Below are positions 33,671 through 45,274 of a stretch of DNA of 64,000 nt, piece by piece. How positions within the stretch are numbered: the stretch's first letter is position 1; each line of letters begins with the position of its first letter. The stretch is from Agrostemma githago (Eukaryota > Streptophyta > Magnoliopsida > Caryophyllales > Caryophyllaceae). A model generated the notes under the pieces. That model was not told the DNA's origin and did no database searches. It worked only from the letters and a program-made list of their open reading frames with translations. The stretch lies in contig OY288254.1 in NCBI GenBank assembly GCA_958450325.1, positions 40,377,077 through 40,441,076 of the forward strand, in the 5' to 3' direction. A program made the translations under genes and the position numbers.

Positions 33671-35213
33671 CAAAATAATAATAATAATAATATTAACAAA
33701 CTGAGATCAGAAATAAAACCATCGTTTAAATACCAGAATACCATAAAAATAATAGCCAAAATCAAACAACGCAAAATATATATTTTTTTCGCAACCTGTG
33801 TGCCAAGGTTCTACCCTTGCACGGTCTAGAGGTATCCACCTGTGCTTAGCTAGACTCATAATAGTGCGCACTTCTCACATTTGGACAGCCAGTAGGATGA
33901 AACTGCCAAAGGAGAAAGTCTAACTCCCTAGCGAGTGAGGGCCGGACAATCCTCACTCGAAAATAGTTTCGGGACAAAGTCCCAGGAACGTCTTAGACGC
34001 ACCTTAAAACCGTCTAGACCAACAGAACTCCCAGAGTCTGTTATAAGTTACTTAAATTTTTACCAAAATAGTACCAATATTTGAGTCGTGTCACAAAGTT
34101 CAATATCCAAACATTACGAGTATTATAAAAATATTACGATCGACGAAATAATTTACAAAAGCGTTATAAAAATATATTTTGATCCGAACATGCTCTTTAC
34201 TTAAAAGTGAAAAGGGTAAAACGTCCTTACCTCTCAAGACGGTCAACACTCAGCTAGTATTAGTCCAAGAACTCTTTCTCCTCGAATCCACAAGCTACAA
34301 ATAATGTAACTGATTCAACAACTAATCCATACGCTATTACCGTCATTCATATACGACTACCGAACTGTCCATACTAATTCTTATTCCCAACCGAATACTC
34401 ATCAAGACTATACTATCCCAATTAATTCATACGCACAAATCACAACTAATTAGGCCTATTGTGGCTAGTGTACATATATAATTATCATGAATAATATAAT
34501 AGTGTAGTGCATAATCCTTGATAAGTCATTAATAAAAATCAATTCCCCACTGTACTGGCACAACTCAACGGGAATGCATTCCTACCCAAACTCCAACATT
34601 CCTGACCAAACTCAAGCAGCGATAATCGAGACGTAACCAAACCCGGTATTGAGACACAATTATACTTACATAACCGTTAATTTATGTCGAGGAAACAGTT
34701 TTGACCAAAAACAATAAAAAGAAGTCGAAACTCGAAATATCTAGACATGCCTCATATTTGATTCATAAATAAAAATAAACAAGGAGGACTAATAGTTAAG
34801 AACTTACAAATAGATGGTGTAAAACAGGAAGATTGAGGAAAATAGTAGTGGCAGAGGTTGATGTTGAAGATCGAACGATGAACGATCGATGGGCTCAAAA
34901 ACAATGGAACGGTGTAGAAGCAGTGCGGCAGATTTGAAAGAAGGATGAATGAATTAGGTGGGGTGGGGATACGTAGGGTTATATAGTTTAGGTATTTTTT
35001 ATTTTTTTTTGTTTGACTCAAATTCGATCCGATACTAAGTCGGTCTATAAATAAACTCCAATTTTAGAAACCAAAATCAATTTACTATAAAAGGCCCAAA
35101 ATTCTTTAATTTATAAAGACATTGAAAATATTTTTCCCGACTTAATAGCCCGATTCAAATAAAATAGACCAGTAACACTTTATAATTGACTCGGAAAATA
35201 ACGGGGTGTTACA
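33183..35213 (-). repeat. Chromovirus 3' LTR, 2031 bp
   Basis: On the minus strand it starts TGTAACACCCCG right after the purine tract AAGGAGGGAAGTC and ends GGGTTGTTACA. An AAT-type microsatellite is at about 33625-33694. A short ORF at 34752-35021 looks spurious. Confidence 0.88.
33625..33694 (+). repeat. AAT microsatellite
   Basis: Imperfect run of ATA/AAT triplets inside the chromovirus LTR. Confidence 0.9.
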
Positions 35214-35907
35214 GACTTCCCTCCTTAAAACAAAACTTCGTCCTCGAAGTTTAAATTCGTCCTTAAAACAAATTCTCACACTCCTCATATGTATCCCAAC
35301 AATGATTATTCACTCCATATATTCAAAATTCGCCAAAGTTCCTCATATATATCCAAAATAAAATGTTTACTCTCTATCTCCAAATTCCACCAAAACAAGC
35401 ACAACCTCAAGATAACTTACATTTCTAAATTCTCCAAAAATCCACAAGGGTCTAATTCCTCAATTCCAACACAACTTCACTACCCCTAATTCCACAAGGT
35501 AAGATCATCTATTTCCACAAGATAATACTAGAGTTGAATCCACAAAATTCTCACAATCCTCAAAAGGGTCACTTAGAAAGCTAAGAGCATGTCGGGTAAA
35601 TAATAATTAAATATTTTCAAAGTTTTGAAATTTAAGAAGTTTTATCAACTTAAAATGTGCATTGAGCACAAATTAAATAAACCACCAATATAAATAAACA
35701 AGTATTTCAAGAATTAACGGAAAACCAATATCCAACCATAACCAACAATAACCAATAGATTCATATTTTTAACCAACAAGCAATAATAACATAAAATCAC
35801 ACAACAAAGTTAATCCAACACAAAGATAAAGTAGTAAATAAGGTAGTCATGCATAGTTTCTATCCCCCTTAAAATAAAGCTTCGTCCACGAAGCACGAAA
35901 ATTTACC
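35214..35907 (-). other. Chromovirus 3' untranslated region and PPT
   Basis: A/C-rich on the plus strand, without a gene. It contains two related blocks, each a small inverted repeat (CTTCGTCCTCGAAG at 35236-35249 and GCTTCGTCCACGAAGC at 35879-35894) next to a purine run on the minus strand. The first, AAGGAGGGAAG at 35214-35226, is the PPT. Confidence 0.6.
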
Positions 35908-36711
35908 TTAGGCAAAAAGATGAGGGTATTTTTCCTTCATGGCTGACTCAACTTCGCAAGTAGCCTCCTCCACATTGTTATTATTCCACAAAACTTTGAC
36001 CATTCTTGTCTCAGTTCTACGGGTTTTACGCACCTTACTATCCAAAATCTGAACAGGAGTCTCCTCGTAAGTCATGGTCTCATCAAGCTCAATAGTCTCC
36101 GGGTCTAACACATGTGATGGATCACTAATGTATTTCCTTAGCTGGGAAACATGGAATACATTATGCACTCGTTCTAGATCAGCTGGTAAATCAAGTCGAT
36201 AAGCCACCTCGCCAATACGCTCCAAAATTTCATACGGACCAATAAACTTTGGGCTCAACTTGCCCCTTTTACCAAATCACATTACTCCTTTAGTAGGCGA
36301 GACACGCAAAAGAACTTTGTCACCAACCTCAAATTCCACGTGCCTACGAGTCTTATCTGCATAGCTCTTCTGACGATCTTGAGCTGCTTTCATCCTGTCC
36401 TGAATAATCCTAACACTCTCAACCATTTCAGTGATCATCTGAGGCCCTAGAATCACATGCTCACTAATATCGCCCCAACATATCGGACTCCTACACTTGC
36501 GTCCGTACAATGCCTCAAATGGTGCCATCTGAATTGTAGCCTGATAACTGTTATTATAAGAGAATTCAATCAGATCTAACTTATCCTCCCAACCTCCCTG
36601 AAATTGTGAGATACAAGCTCGTAACATGTCCTCAAGTATTTGATTTGTTCTTTCAGTCTGTCCATCGGTAGCTGGATGAAATGCTGTGCTCATATTAAGT
36701 TTGGTTCCCAA
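35908..36711 (-). pseudogene. Chromovirus integrase C-terminal half with chromodomain (one stop)
   Basis: The frame contains MSTAFHPATDGQTERTNQ, the GPY/F-like MSPKFIGPYEILERIG, and a C-terminal chromodomain (PVQILDSKV, then VLWNNNNVEEATCEVES) ending KEKYPHLFA. Such chromodomains bind histone marks and steer integration in chromoviruses. One in-frame TGA near 36286, where CGA is expected, interrupts it; otherwise the frame is continuous. It begins exactly where the plus-strand integrase half (ending near 41165) stops, so both come from one coding sequence. Upstream it joins LTR sequence at 36723. Confidence 0.85.
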
Positions 36712-36722
36712 AGCTGTCTGAA

Positions 36723-36991
36723 TTTTATTATTTAACTTGACTCCAAACTATTTATATTAGATTTATTATTATTGGTTTGCTATTGTTTTAAACCGTTTTG
36801 GATTTTGTAAGACTTAAGACTTCTGCTGCAACGTTTCCATTTAATTAGCTATCAAATTTCTATTTTTTTATTTACTTATTATTTATTCTTTTCCTTGCAC
36901 TTGGCTCCGTAAAGCTAAGTGTGGAGCAACAGCTTTGAGTTTTCCGTTTTTGGGGTTATTATTTTGATTGCGAAAATTTAGGGTTGTTACA
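36723..36991 (+). repeat. Truncated chromovirus 5' LTR (U5 end)
   Basis: The last 269 bp of the LTR, the reverse complement of about 33183-33451, ending GGGTTGTTACA. Its left edge is a blunt join to the inverted integrase half. Confidence 0.85.
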
Positions 36992-36993
36992 TT

Positions 36994-37005
36994 TGGTATC
37001 AGAGC
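36994..37005 (+). other. Primer binding site, initiator tRNA-Met
   Basis: TGGTATCAGAGC, 2 nt after the LTR end. Standard for Tekay/Del chromoviruses. Confidence 0.9.
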
Positions 37006-37253
37006 AATAGGCTTTCCAAAATGTTTTGCAAAATTTGAAATGGTTTAAAAAAAAACTTTTACCTTTATAAAAAAAAACAGAGTGTTGGGTGGTTTGGGTG
37101 CATTGCATACGCATGATTTATATATTCGTATTTGTATAAACATGATAATATTTTGTGATATTACCCTTACCTGAAGTGTGAATGCTACTTATGTTATTAT
37201 TTGAGATATTATTAGTGATAGAACGATTTTATGTCAATATTTAATAGAATCTT

Positions 37254-37256
<3 letters not shown>

Positions 37257-37306
<50 letters not shown>
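37257..37306 (+). repeat. TA dinucleotide microsatellite
   Basis: About 25 TA units just upstream of the gag start. Confidence 0.95.
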
Positions 37307-37309
<3 letters not shown>

Positions 37310-37312
37310 ACC

Positions 37313-40300
37313 ATGCCTCCACGAGGGGAAAATGAGAACAACAATAATGATATGGCTGCTATGGTGACGCAACTTATAGCTCAGAACACAGTCCTTGTCG
37401 AAGCTGTGCAACAAATGACTACGGTTGCGCGGAATATGAATGAGAGGGTTGAGAATGAAAATGATCCTACACCTACTGTCGCTGGGATGTCTGAAGCGGT
37501 ACAGAAGAAGAGACCGCCATATTTTACTGGGAAAGGGGATCCTATTGAGCTAGATAACTGGATTAGGGAGATGGAGAAAATTTTCTTGGTTGTTGGGTGC
37601 CCGCATGAGTTTCAGGCTAGGATCGCCGTTTTCTACTTGTAGGAGGAAGCAGATATCTGGTGGCAGACTGTGAAGGATGATTTTATGAAACCTAAGAGGG
37701 TAATAAATGCTAATGGTACCGTCGTACTTCATGATAAAGACTGGGATGACCTTAAAGACTTACTCGAGGAAGAATTTTTCCCCGATCATGTGAAGAATCA
37801 AAAATTGGCTGAATTTGGGGATCTAAAGCAGATAGATGAGATGAGTGTGAAGGATTTTTACAACAAATTCATTGAGCTCAGCAGATTCACTACGGAGTTG
37901 GTGCCAACTGAGCGAATTAAAGCGACAAGGTTTGAGGACAAGTTAAATTGGAAGATTAAGGGTAGGTTTGCTGGGGAGACCTTCACTTCATTGAGGGATA
38001 TTTATGCTAGAGTTGTGAACATTGAGAGGAGTAACCAGAAAATGGAGGCTGAGTTGGGAACTAATGTGACCAAAAAGAGGGAGTATCAGGGGAGTCAATC
38101 TGACACCGCAGCTAAGAGAGGAAATTTCCATAATAATAACAACCCTCAGAATAAGTCTCGATCTTTTGGTGGGAATGTGAAAGAAGAAGGGAATAACTGG
38201 AATGGTAAAAGTCAGAGGACAGGCCAAGTTTTTACCAGACACTATTACTGCAAGATATGCAAAGGAGATCACCCAAGAGTTGACTGTCAGGGAAATAGGG
38301 TGACATGCCACTGGTGTGGAAAATTAGGACACAATGAGTTTGAATGTACTAATAAGAAGGCAGGAAGACCCCGTAGTGCACAATCTGCCAGTGTGAGTGT
38401 GAATCAGGGTAACCGATTTCGGGGACAAGGAAGAACACAGAGTTATGATGGGTCTGCATCTAACAACACTTATAAGAACCCAACTCCGACTCAGGGCAAC
38501 ACTACAGCAGCTAGTAAGCCCGCAGGGCAAGTGAATGGGGCACAGAGTACTAAGAAGCCCACTGGGAAGCTCTATGTCATGAATAGAGAAGAAGCAGAAA
38601 ATACAGACATCGTTTCGGGTAACTTTCTTGTGAATTCTATTTCAGCTCATGTTCTGTTTGATTCTGGTGCATCTCACTCTTTTATTTCAACTAAGTTTGT
38701 GGATAAAATGAATGTTGAACCTAGTGAAATTGTGGATTATGATTTTGCTATGCCATCTGGGGACTTAGTGAACTGTAAAAGAATTTTTAAGGATGTGTCT
38801 GTGTGTATTGGTGATCATGATTTTAAGGCAAACCTGATAGAATTTCCTTTACCTCACTTTGATGTGATTTTGGGGATGGATTGGCTCGGTTCTCATCGGG
38901 CTAATATTGATTGTGCATAGAGTAAAGTTTCCTTGAGAGGGCCTAAGAATGTGAGAGTATCTTATAGGGGTCATGTAAAGGGTCCTAGAGTGAAACTTAT
39001 TTCTGCTATGAAAGTGAAAAAGCATTTATCTAGGGGAGCTGAGTTGATTTTGTGTCATGTAAAAGATTTGAGGGTGGAATATCCTGACATGAATGAAGTC
39101 CCAGTAGTGAGTGAGTTTATTGATGTGTTTCCTGAAGAAATACCGGGAATGCCGCCGGCTAGAGAAGTTGAGTTTAAAATTGACCTAGTGCCAGGAACGG
39201 GTCCAATTGCTAAATCACCTTACCGAATGGCACCATTAGAAATGCAAGAGCTTAAGAAACAATTAGATGAGTTGATGGAGAAAGGGTATATTAGGCCTAG
39301 TGTGTCGCCTTGGGGTGCCCCTGTTTTATTTGTGAAAAAGAAAGATGGAACTTTGAGGTTGTGTATTGATTATCGGGAATTGAACCAAGTTACTATCAAG
39401 AATAGTTATCCTTTACCTAGGATTGATGATTTGTTTGACCAGTTGAAGGGAGCTTGTGTTTTCTCTAAAATAGACTTGCGATCTGTGTACCATCAATTGA
39501 AGATAGCACCTGAGGATGTACCTAAGACTGCATTTTCCACTAGATATGGCCATTATGAATTTACTGTGATGCCTTTTGGGTTGACTAATGCACCTGCTGT
39601 GTTTATGGACTTGATGAACCGAACTTTTAGGACATACCTAGATAAATTTGTTGTGGTGTTCATTGATGACATACTGATTTATTCGAGGAGTGAGGATGAG
39701 CATGAGGAACATTTACGTATTGTCCTGGGTACCTTGAGAGAGAAGCAGTTGTATGCCAAATTTTCGAAATGTGAGTTCTGGTTGGATCAAGTAGCTTTTT
39801 TGGGGCATATTATATCTAAGGATGGGGTATCAGTAGATCCTGCTAAGGTTAAAGCTGTTAAGGAGTGGCCTAGACCGAAATCTGTGACTGAAATTAGTAG
39901 CTTTTTGGGTTTAGCTGGTTACTATAGGAGATTTGTGAAGGATTTTTCTAAAATAGCTAGACCAATGACTACACTGATGAGGAAAGCCACAAAATTTCAT
40001 TGGGATGAGGGATGTGAGGAGTCATTTCAGATTTTGAAGGAGAAGTTGACCACTGCTCCGGTCTTGGCCTTACCGGATGGGAATGAAGCTTATGAAGTTT
40101 ATACTGATGCATCTAAGAATGGGTTAGGTTGTGTTCTTATGCAGAATAGGAGAGTGATTGCCTATGCTTCTAGGCAGTTGAAACCTTATGAAGAAAATTA
40201 TCCCACTCATGGATTTAGACTTAGCAGCCGTAGTCTTTGCTTTGAAGATTTGGAGACATTATTTATTTGGTGTACCCTTTAAGGTTTTTTCTTATCATAA

Positions 40301-41165
40301 AAGCTTAAAATATATATTCACTCAAAAGGAGCTTAATATGAGACAGAGGAGGTGGTTAGAGTTGATTAAGGACTACGAGGTCGAGATCCAGTATCATGAA
40401 GGAAAGGCTAATGTGGTGGCCGATGCCTTAAGTAGGAAATCTCTCCATACGATACAGTTAGTGATGAACCGTGATAAGCTAAGGGAAGAATTTGTGAGCT
40501 TTGCGATCCAAATGGCGAAGCCAGGAACCCCGTCTAATGTGTTATCTGTCGAGAGTGATTTGATAGGGGAGATTAGAGAATTGCAGGTTGGTGATAAATA
40601 TTTGCAGGATAAGTTAGTGAATGAGCCTACTTTGTTCCGGCACGACAAGAGCGGATTGATTAAGGTTCATGATAGAGTTTGTGTGCCTAACAACTGGGAG
40701 ATTAAGGAAAGAATCATGACTGAGGCACATGCAACACCGTATTCTGTTCACCCCGGAGGTGATAAAATGTATGCGGACTTGAAGTTAGCATTTTGGTGGT
40801 CCGGTATGAAGAAACATATTGCAGATTTTGTGTCTCGATGCTTGATATGTCAGAAGGTTAAGAGTGAACATAGGAGACCTCAAGGGAAGTTGCAACCTTT
40901 AGAGGTTCCCGAGTGGAAGTGGAGTTCAATCTCCATGGATTTTGTAGCTGGTTTGCCAAGGTCACAAAAAGGTAATAATATGATTTGGGTGATTATTGAT
41001 AGGCTGACTAAGTGTGCACATTTTATTCCGATGAAAGATACTTGGAAGAAGAAGCAGCTTGCTGATGCTTATGTACATCATGTGGTAAGACTTCATGGAG
41101 TTTCTAAGGATATTGTGTCAGATAGGGATGCCAGATTTGTTTCAATATTTTGGGAGAAACTTCAA
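37313..41165 (+). pseudogene. Chromovirus gag-pol, 5' three quarters (two stops, one frameshift)
   Basis: One reading frame from MPPRGENENN. Gag covers about 37313-38560, with the zinc knuckle CHWCGKLGHNEFEC near 38310. Protease has LFDSGASHSFIS near 38660 and ILGMDWL. RT has VKKKDGTLRLCIDYRELNQ, MPFGLTNAP and the active-site FIDDIL near 39660; the usual SKIDLRSGYHQ reads SKIDLRSVYHQ. RNase H has YTDASKNGLG near 40100. Integrase has the HHCC zinc finger (HPGG...CLICQKVK) and catalytic SMDF and SDRDARF. TAG stops at 37640 and 38918 stand where CAG is expected. An extra G near 40211 shifts the frame, and the second half continues from about 40212. Integrase ends at Q-T-A-L near 41165, joined to the LTR tail. 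Confidence 0.9.
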
Positions 41166-41227
41166 ACAGCTTTGAGTTTTCCGTTTTTGGTTTATTATTT
41201 TAGTTGCGAAAATTTAGGGCTGTTACA
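41166..41227 (+). repeat. Chromovirus LTR terminal fragment
   Basis: The last 62 bp of the LTR, ending GGGCTGTTACA. The join uses ACAGCTTTG, present both in integrase and in the LTR (36925-36935 region), which suggests a microhomology deletion or template switch. Confidence 0.85.
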
Positions 41228-41980
41228 ATTAGAATACTCTATTGTATTTGATAACCTCAATGTAATGAGTTTTGCTAATCTTTTCATTAACATTTAGTGA
41301 TGTATGTATATATGAATTGTATATATATATATCCTACATTTTGAATAACTGATTATCAATGGAGAACATGCTCTTGTCAGTTTTATTTGTTTTCAAACCG
41401 TCAGTTTCTAAATTTAACTTGCTGCTTCATGCTAAGTTTTAGTTCATAATAACTACACATAATTTTTTAGAAGAGTTGTTCTATAATGGATTTTAGCGTT
41501 ATATAGTCCTACATTTGTCTATATACACATATGCATATACATTACAATATTTCAGTCATTACTGTTGTTTGGGAATAGACTTAAACAAAAGCACTTAATG
41601 TATGACTTTTATACTGGGAAAGCGATCGACTAATCAGGAAATCTAATTTTTTGTTTGACATGTTGCATCAACATTGGAATACTCTCTGTACTGTGGAATT
41701 TCGCTTAACCTACACATTATTTATCTGACAAATAATGCGGCGATGTTTATAAATACATGGTATGACATTTTCAATTCTATTGGTTTCATATGTCTCGTGT
41801 GTCGTTAACGTCATTGATATTATTAATGATTGCTGACTGTTGAGAATGAAACGCTTATGAAAAAGGAAATAACATCTTGATTTGATAACAAAACAACAAT
41901 TGTAATAGTCTGCAGAAATCATTAAAATCTACCCACTTGAGTTAAACAGAATTCAAACAACGAAATTGAATAATAAATAA
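41228..41980. other. AT-rich intergenic stretch
   Basis: No credible gene. A short TA run lies near 41320. It begins with the ATTAG TSD and leads into the last exon of the RPA1-like pseudogene. Confidence 0.5.
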
Positions 41981-44900
41981 TTAAAAATCAGCGTCCATTA
42001 ATTGAATGCACTGATTGATTAGGTCTTGTTCACAATGTTCTGATGTTCTTTGTTGCTGATCCAAGGTCACACACTCTGATCTTGGTTCACTTGATTCATC
42101 GACTGCTGAATATTTCCTCTTACGGGAGACTTTGCTCATTGGTGTAACTTCAGCTGAGGGGTCCTCCTTTGTGTACACAACAGGTGTGTCAATTTGCATG
42201 AATTCATGGAAGACAAATAATTAATGAATAATAAACTATAATATGAATACATTGTCATTTTTATCAATGTTCTAATGATTTTACTTACCAATCTCGTATC
42301 ATCTGTTACTTCAGATCTACTTAATGTGCTGGGCTCCTGTTTTAATTAAACGGTTAGAAAAGTCATTCATATATTAATAAATTCTATTAGTACAATGTTG
42401 TTATTTTCACCTGTGGAATCATGACAATCTTTCTCTTGTTGATTTCTTCCGTGTCATCATTTAGGTTAATGACTTTGTAGCACCTTGAATTCATGACAAT
42501 ATTTTTGTGTCTTGAAACTTCCAAGTCTATTATGAACTCATTGTCTTGAAGAATCCAGAATGTAAATGGTAACTCCTTTGGGTCATTCACCTAGATTTTA
42601 TGAATGTTAATTTCATGTGTACGCTACATTCTATATACATATTTTAGTACAGTAAATGAACTAACTTATTATTGACTAAATGAGTGATCTTACATTTCTT
42701 AGCATGTCAATACAATCAGATTCACTATAAGCAACTTCATTTTCTACTTGCTCATTGTTGGCGATGATGTGAATCTTGTCACCATTGTGATCTTCAATTA
42801 AAAATTTCACCTTGAAACTATATTAAAAAAAACTATGTCAAATTATTCAACATAATTCATGACAAAGAAAAGAATGTTGTACTGTAATTTGTTACCGATA
42901 TTATATCTCTCACTGGAAGTCCCACTTCTGATCTGTAGCAATATTCCGTAGTTCAATACCACAGGTCGTCTTCTTTCAATCCTGCTCATTTTTCACATAC
43001 CTTACACTTGTTTCGATACCATTTCTTTTCAGTATCTACTTCCTTCAATGTTGCAATAATTGAGTATATTCCAGCCTGAAGACACAAAATGAGAATTAGT
43101 TTGCAAGTAATTTAACATAATATTAACTGATCTATTAGAAAACGAAAATATAACATATATACCTTATGAATGTCAACTAATTCAACAATGGATGACAGTT
43201 TGGTAGGACATTTTTTCGCTTTCACAACTCTGTGACGTTTTGTTAAGTATTTTGCATTATAGATGTTGTTTTTCTCCATTTTCTGAATGATTATGATTAT
43301 TTTGACTCAATTGTTTCACTACTAATGGAAATTTAAATACATGGATTTTGCCTTGTTGTGGGAGTGGTAACTACTGAGGAGGTGGTTTCTCAGCAAGTGG
43401 AGAAGTTACATGGCCAACATTAGAAGTTAAGAAAGTTGTGGGCAATAACCAAAATAAAGGTAAGTACACCTCTTAACTTGAATGTTTTGATTACTTTTGC
43501 CTGTACAATGCCTTTTTTGGGTCTATTTTTTTTTGCTATGTCATCTGCCGGTGTTCTTGATTTTGTTTTTGGTTGCTAATTGTTCATACACACGATTCAA
43601 GAGTAAAGAAATTAAATGTAACATTGGGTCAATCGCTAAATCTGGACTAACAAACTTAAAGCACACGTCTTACATTGAAGAGAATTTTAAACGAATTAAA
43701 TTGTTTTGATTAATATTGCCAACTAAATTGTCTTGATTAATATTGCCTGTACAGTGATTGTTTAGGCTGCATGTTATCTGACTATGTCGTTAGCTACCAT
43801 CTTCAAACAAAAATTCTGTTTAGGGTGTAAAATGTTTATATGCACGGGTGAACAGTAAAAAAAAATGTAACATTAATTCGCAAAGTCTGCACCGCAAACT
43901 AAAATCGCACGACTTACATGTAAAAAAAAATTTAAACTAATTAACCACCGACAAAGCAAAGTACGTAAGTCTAACATTTCTTTTAAAAAAACCGACACTT
44001 AAACCTACAATAATAATAACTTATTATGATAAAAGAAAATTTAAATACTCCCATCTAATTTTGCTTCTAACTTCAATCTCGACACGTTTGTTAATGCCTA
44101 CTTCCACATAACGTGCATAATGTCTTTCTCACATGGCATAGTACCAAAGTTTCTGACCTCGAGAATATCAGGGTGGATATATAATTTTGATGCTGCTTTT
44201 GTTTCAAGTATCATATTTCCTGCAAAAAAATAAGAAATTAATTATTTAGCAGATCACTTTATTCTGAAAAAATATTTACTCAGTTGTATTTTCAGATCCT
44301 TACTTTCATAATTAACTTTCACACACTGAAAGACAACAATTGGCTTTCTGGTTAGATATTCTTCATTGGTTGCCAAGACATGTAGTTCATCTGTAATATG
44401 CTCCCACGGCCACATTGTCGTTTCGTGCCCACTGTAGATTGGATATAAATGATAGACCAGTAACTTAAATATGAGATTGAATGTGTTAGAAATATTGAAT
44501 GTAAATGACCATTAACTTGAATATGATTGTGCTAGAAAAAAGAGTAAGAAAATTACTTTGCATCTCTGAGACGTAATACTGCACATGGGAGTGCTCTCTT
44601 AAATAGAACTCTGTATTCTATAACCTCGGCTATGAAATCTATCACATATCATAAGTTATAGTTGAATCCCTTATATATAATAATTGTTTATGACTACGTA
44701 AAACACAGATTTTACCTATAAATGAACGGTCCCCAAGAGAGTGTCTCCTGATGTCATCAATGGTGACAAAATTGAATCCAAAGTAAGGTAGTGGCACTTG
44801 TATTTCATCAACAATACTTTCTGAGTGAAACACCATTTTGAATGCATGGGGCGTAGCACAGTCCACAACCGTTGTTTACAACCATATTGAAATAATATAT

Positions 44901-45274
44901 CCTATATGCCCTTCCCTCAAAGAACTTTCCTTCGAAATAATGCATATTCTGCCTATGAATAGAACACTGTGTCACAACTCCCTGCATCACTTTAAAAAAT
45001 TAATCACATAGAAATGGATGATAGTTAAGTGTAGTGATGAAATTACTCTACTAAGAAAGGGACTCGCCTCATCATCAACGATTAACATCTCGTTAGTGAG
45101 TGGTTCTGCTTCATACGGGTTTATTCTATTAAATCTTCCTCTCCATATCCTGATAACCCTTCCTTCTATAAATCCATGAAGGAACCTCGGGTCTCCTGGT
45201 GTATTAGTTATACTGAAAATCTTTTCTGATATTTTGCTGTGATAGTTTTGTGATAGAAAGTTGATTAAAGTCAC
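41981..45274 (-). pseudogene. RPA1-like single-stranded DNA-binding protein, copy 1
   Basis: Intron-containing. Exon-like segments with matching splice sites and phase: 45274-45068 (VIRIWRGRFNRINPYEAEPL, start of OB fold A; GC donor), 44981-44716 (EGRAYRIYYFNMV; then IPLP-like and TIDDIRRHSLGD), 44638-44567 (DFIAEVIEYRV, OB fold B), 44431-44304, 44219 to about 44100 (ASKLYIHPDI), 43279-43163, 43075-42896 (zinc-ribbon CKVC...DDLWY), 42810-42694, 42590-42411 (LPFTFWILQDNEF, OB fold C), 42336-42289, and a last exon ending at 41981. The order A-B-C with zinc ribbon is that of plant RPA1-like proteins without the RPA70N domain. Two TGA stops in the zinc-ribbon exon, a frameshift near 44865 and a lost acceptor before the last exon make it a pseudogene. 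Plant Helitrons often carry such genes. Confidence 0.75.
43490..43940 (+). repeat. Diverged tandem duplication in an RPA1-like intron
   Basis: Two copies of about 215 bp, each running from TGCCTGTACA through ATGTAACATT and CGCTAAATCTG or CGCAAAGTCTG to TTTAAAC(G/T)AATTAA. They are clearly diverged. Confidence 0.6.

Larger units (their letters stand above)
33183..41227. mobile_element. Rearranged Tekay/Del-like chromovirus (Ty3/gypsy)
   Basis: One insertion flanked by ATTAG at 33178-33182 and 41228-41232. Left part, minus strand: full LTR (33183-35213), PPT region, integrase C-terminus with chromodomain. Right part, plus strand: 269 bp of LTR end (36723-36991), initiator tRNA-Met PBS, gag, protease, RT, RNase H and integrase N-terminal half, then the last 62 bp of the LTR. 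Both outer ends are the U5 end of the LTR (GTTACA, inverted on the left). The two halves meet head to head and integrase is split at the same codon (Q-T-A-L) in both. Several stops and a frameshift make it dead. Confidence 0.85.

Noticed and set aside
33183..41227. Simple inversion inside a normal chromovirus insertion
   Set aside because: It would leave one U3 end; both outer ends here are U5 ends.
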